NCBI GenBank assembly: GCA_014773175.1
Contig: VXCM01000460.1
Location: 62,001-126,000, forward strand
DNA: 64,000 nt
Direction: 5' to 3'
DNA from: Lucifuga dentata
Taxonomy: Eukaryota; Chordata; Actinopteri; Ophidiiformes; Bythitidae
In this document: piece after piece, positions 62,713 through 64,000 of the stretch
How the letters are laid out: the number at the start of each line of letters is the position of its first letter
How positions within the stretch are numbered: position 1 is the stretch's first letter
Notes under the pieces: model-generated
Database searches by the model: none
What the model was told of the DNA's origin: nothing
Seen by the model: only the letters and a program-made list of their open reading frames with translations
Translations under genes and position numbers: made by a program

Positions 62713-62850
62713 CATACCTGTCAACACTCCTGTTTTTCCCAGGTTTCTCCTGAATTTTCACCCTCTCCCCCGTCGTGCTTCCATTTGATGGTAATTTCTC
62801 CCATAAATTTCCCGTATTTTGACTGTTATACAGAATCGTAATTGGCCCAA
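62713..62850 (+). repeat. Probable dispersed fish repeat
   Basis: TCATACCTGTCAACACTCCT, GTTTTTCCCAGG, TTTCTCCCATAAATTTCCCG and TATTTTGACTG recall a common teleost repeat reading CATACCTGTCAACC...TTCCCGGGA...CCCGTATTT. Class not assigned. Confidence 0.45.
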
Positions 62851-64000
62851 TCAGGTATTACATCTGAAGCCAAGCAGAACCATAGTTGATTGAAACAGTT
62901 TCTCTTGGGAGCAATAAACAAACATAATACCATCATGGCTTTCTATGAGAGAATAATGCTGCATTCCAGTTACAGTGGAAAGTCGGAGGGGTGGCATGCA
63001 TCAATTAGGATACATGGCAGCATGTGAGAGATCTGCACATTGTTCAGAAGTCCAAGGAGAAAATCGCTTCTTTACAGCATTTATTGCAGCACAAAATGCA
63101 CAACCTGACAAATAACAAATAATAAAATGTTTCAATTTGACATTTTCATTAGTGTCTCAGGAATATCACAGCCTCCACCCTTTATATCAGAGTATGATCA
63201 CCTGGTCTGGAAAACTAATCATGTGACCAGGAGTCATTCCCAATGTTACACTCCCACAGTAAAAAAAAAAAAAAAAAAAATCACATATTTACATAAGAAA
63301 ATCGTGAAAAAAAAACATGATAGGAAAGTATAAATATCCACATGATACAACAAAACAGAAATACAGTATAATATGTTCACAATCTTTAAACATCCCCATA
63401 AAATTCACAAAAACATAGGAGAATCAATGCATCAAATACACCACTCTGCTCTCTCAGAGATTCTGTCCCTGTTTATACCACATACAGCACACAACAAAGA
63501 TCACAAAAAAAAAAAAAAAANAAAAAAAAAAAAAAATATTGGAAAATTAGTTTTTCATTTAATTTAATTAATTAGTTCTTGCTGGTTGCCACATACCTCC
63601 AAATCCTTTGTTAGCCCTGCAGGCAACCCATGACCAGAAACAAACCTCCCACATTATAGCCCAGCGTTTCTTCCTTATGACATGAGCACAACACTAACCA
63701 GGCTATCCCCTGTTCTGTTGCCCCTTGTCTGTAGTTTTTCCTAAGAAGTAGAGCTAAAATCTGCTTTGGCATCAGAAAACAGGCCCGGGTCAGCCTGAGT
63801 CTGCAGGTTGCACAGCTTCATTCTGCTCTTATTCATGGCAGAAATAATTAGACAAGCACTTACCAGATGGCTGAGTAGAAACAGGTCAGAAAAAAAGATC
63901 AGCTACAGTGGTGAGGCAAGATGTTTTATTAGCTTTGTTCTTATTCTGAAGTTTTTATTCATTCTAATACAATGGCCCAAAAAAGTCTTTGGGGTTATAA
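62851..64000. other. Region without a recognised gene
   Basis: AT-rich, with poly-A runs (63261-63280, 63505-63536 with an N at 63521). No domain-bearing frame. Confidence 0.6.

Overview
This is nuclear DNA from a bony fish, most likely an advanced (percomorph-type) teleost. The evidence is a split teleost-type TMT opsin gene, AT-rich sequence with very dense di- and mononucleotide microsatellites, and fish-style transposon fossils: an RTE LINE, L2 and L1-like LINE pieces, Tc1-like elements, hAT- and Harbinger-like MITEs, and a gypsy-like integrase relic. There is no bacterial, phage or CRISPR content.

Only one host gene is recognisable. It is a teleost multiple tissue (TMT/encephalopsin-group) opsin on the minus strand. 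Its first coding exon is at 28579-28951 and its second at 22214-22562. They are joined by a 6.0-kb phase-1 intron with canonical splice sites. Together they encode residues 1-240: the N-terminus, TM1-TM5 and the start of the third intracellular loop. TM6, TM7 with the retinal-binding lysine, and the tail were not found between 1 and 22213. They probably lie left of the window, or less likely in the 428-base N gap at 17-444, so the second intron would exceed about 21.7 kb. A pyrimidine tract, a duplicated microsatellite block and a 12-bp hairpin lie just upstream of the start codon.

The rest is intergenic or intronic DNA shaped by repeats. From 0.5 to 22 kb there is a Harbinger-like MITE (3571-4007), a gypsy-like integrase relic (about 4720-5110), L2 relics (about 5960-6500 and perhaps 9290-9450), a TTAA-bounded inverted-repeat element (14658-15241), a Tc1 relic (about 17095-17345), a young 5'-truncated RTE with a perfect 16-bp target duplication (18670-19404) and a hAT-like MITE (19639-19830). 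From 30 to 62 kb the TTAA-bounded family dominates with seven more copies, one ending in two abutting perfect palindromes. The same stretch holds head-to-tail Harbinger-like copies (36140-37206), three more Tc1-like relics, a second dispersed repeat family and an L1-like LINE relic.

Seventeen single-base Ns lie in homopolymers or microsatellites, or between exact direct duplications of about 61-72 bp. The latter look like unmerged contig ends, so some apparent tandem repeats here are assembly artefacts. I did not find a convincing new biological system. The best leads are the TTAA-bounded element family, the double palindrome and the opsin gene's structure.
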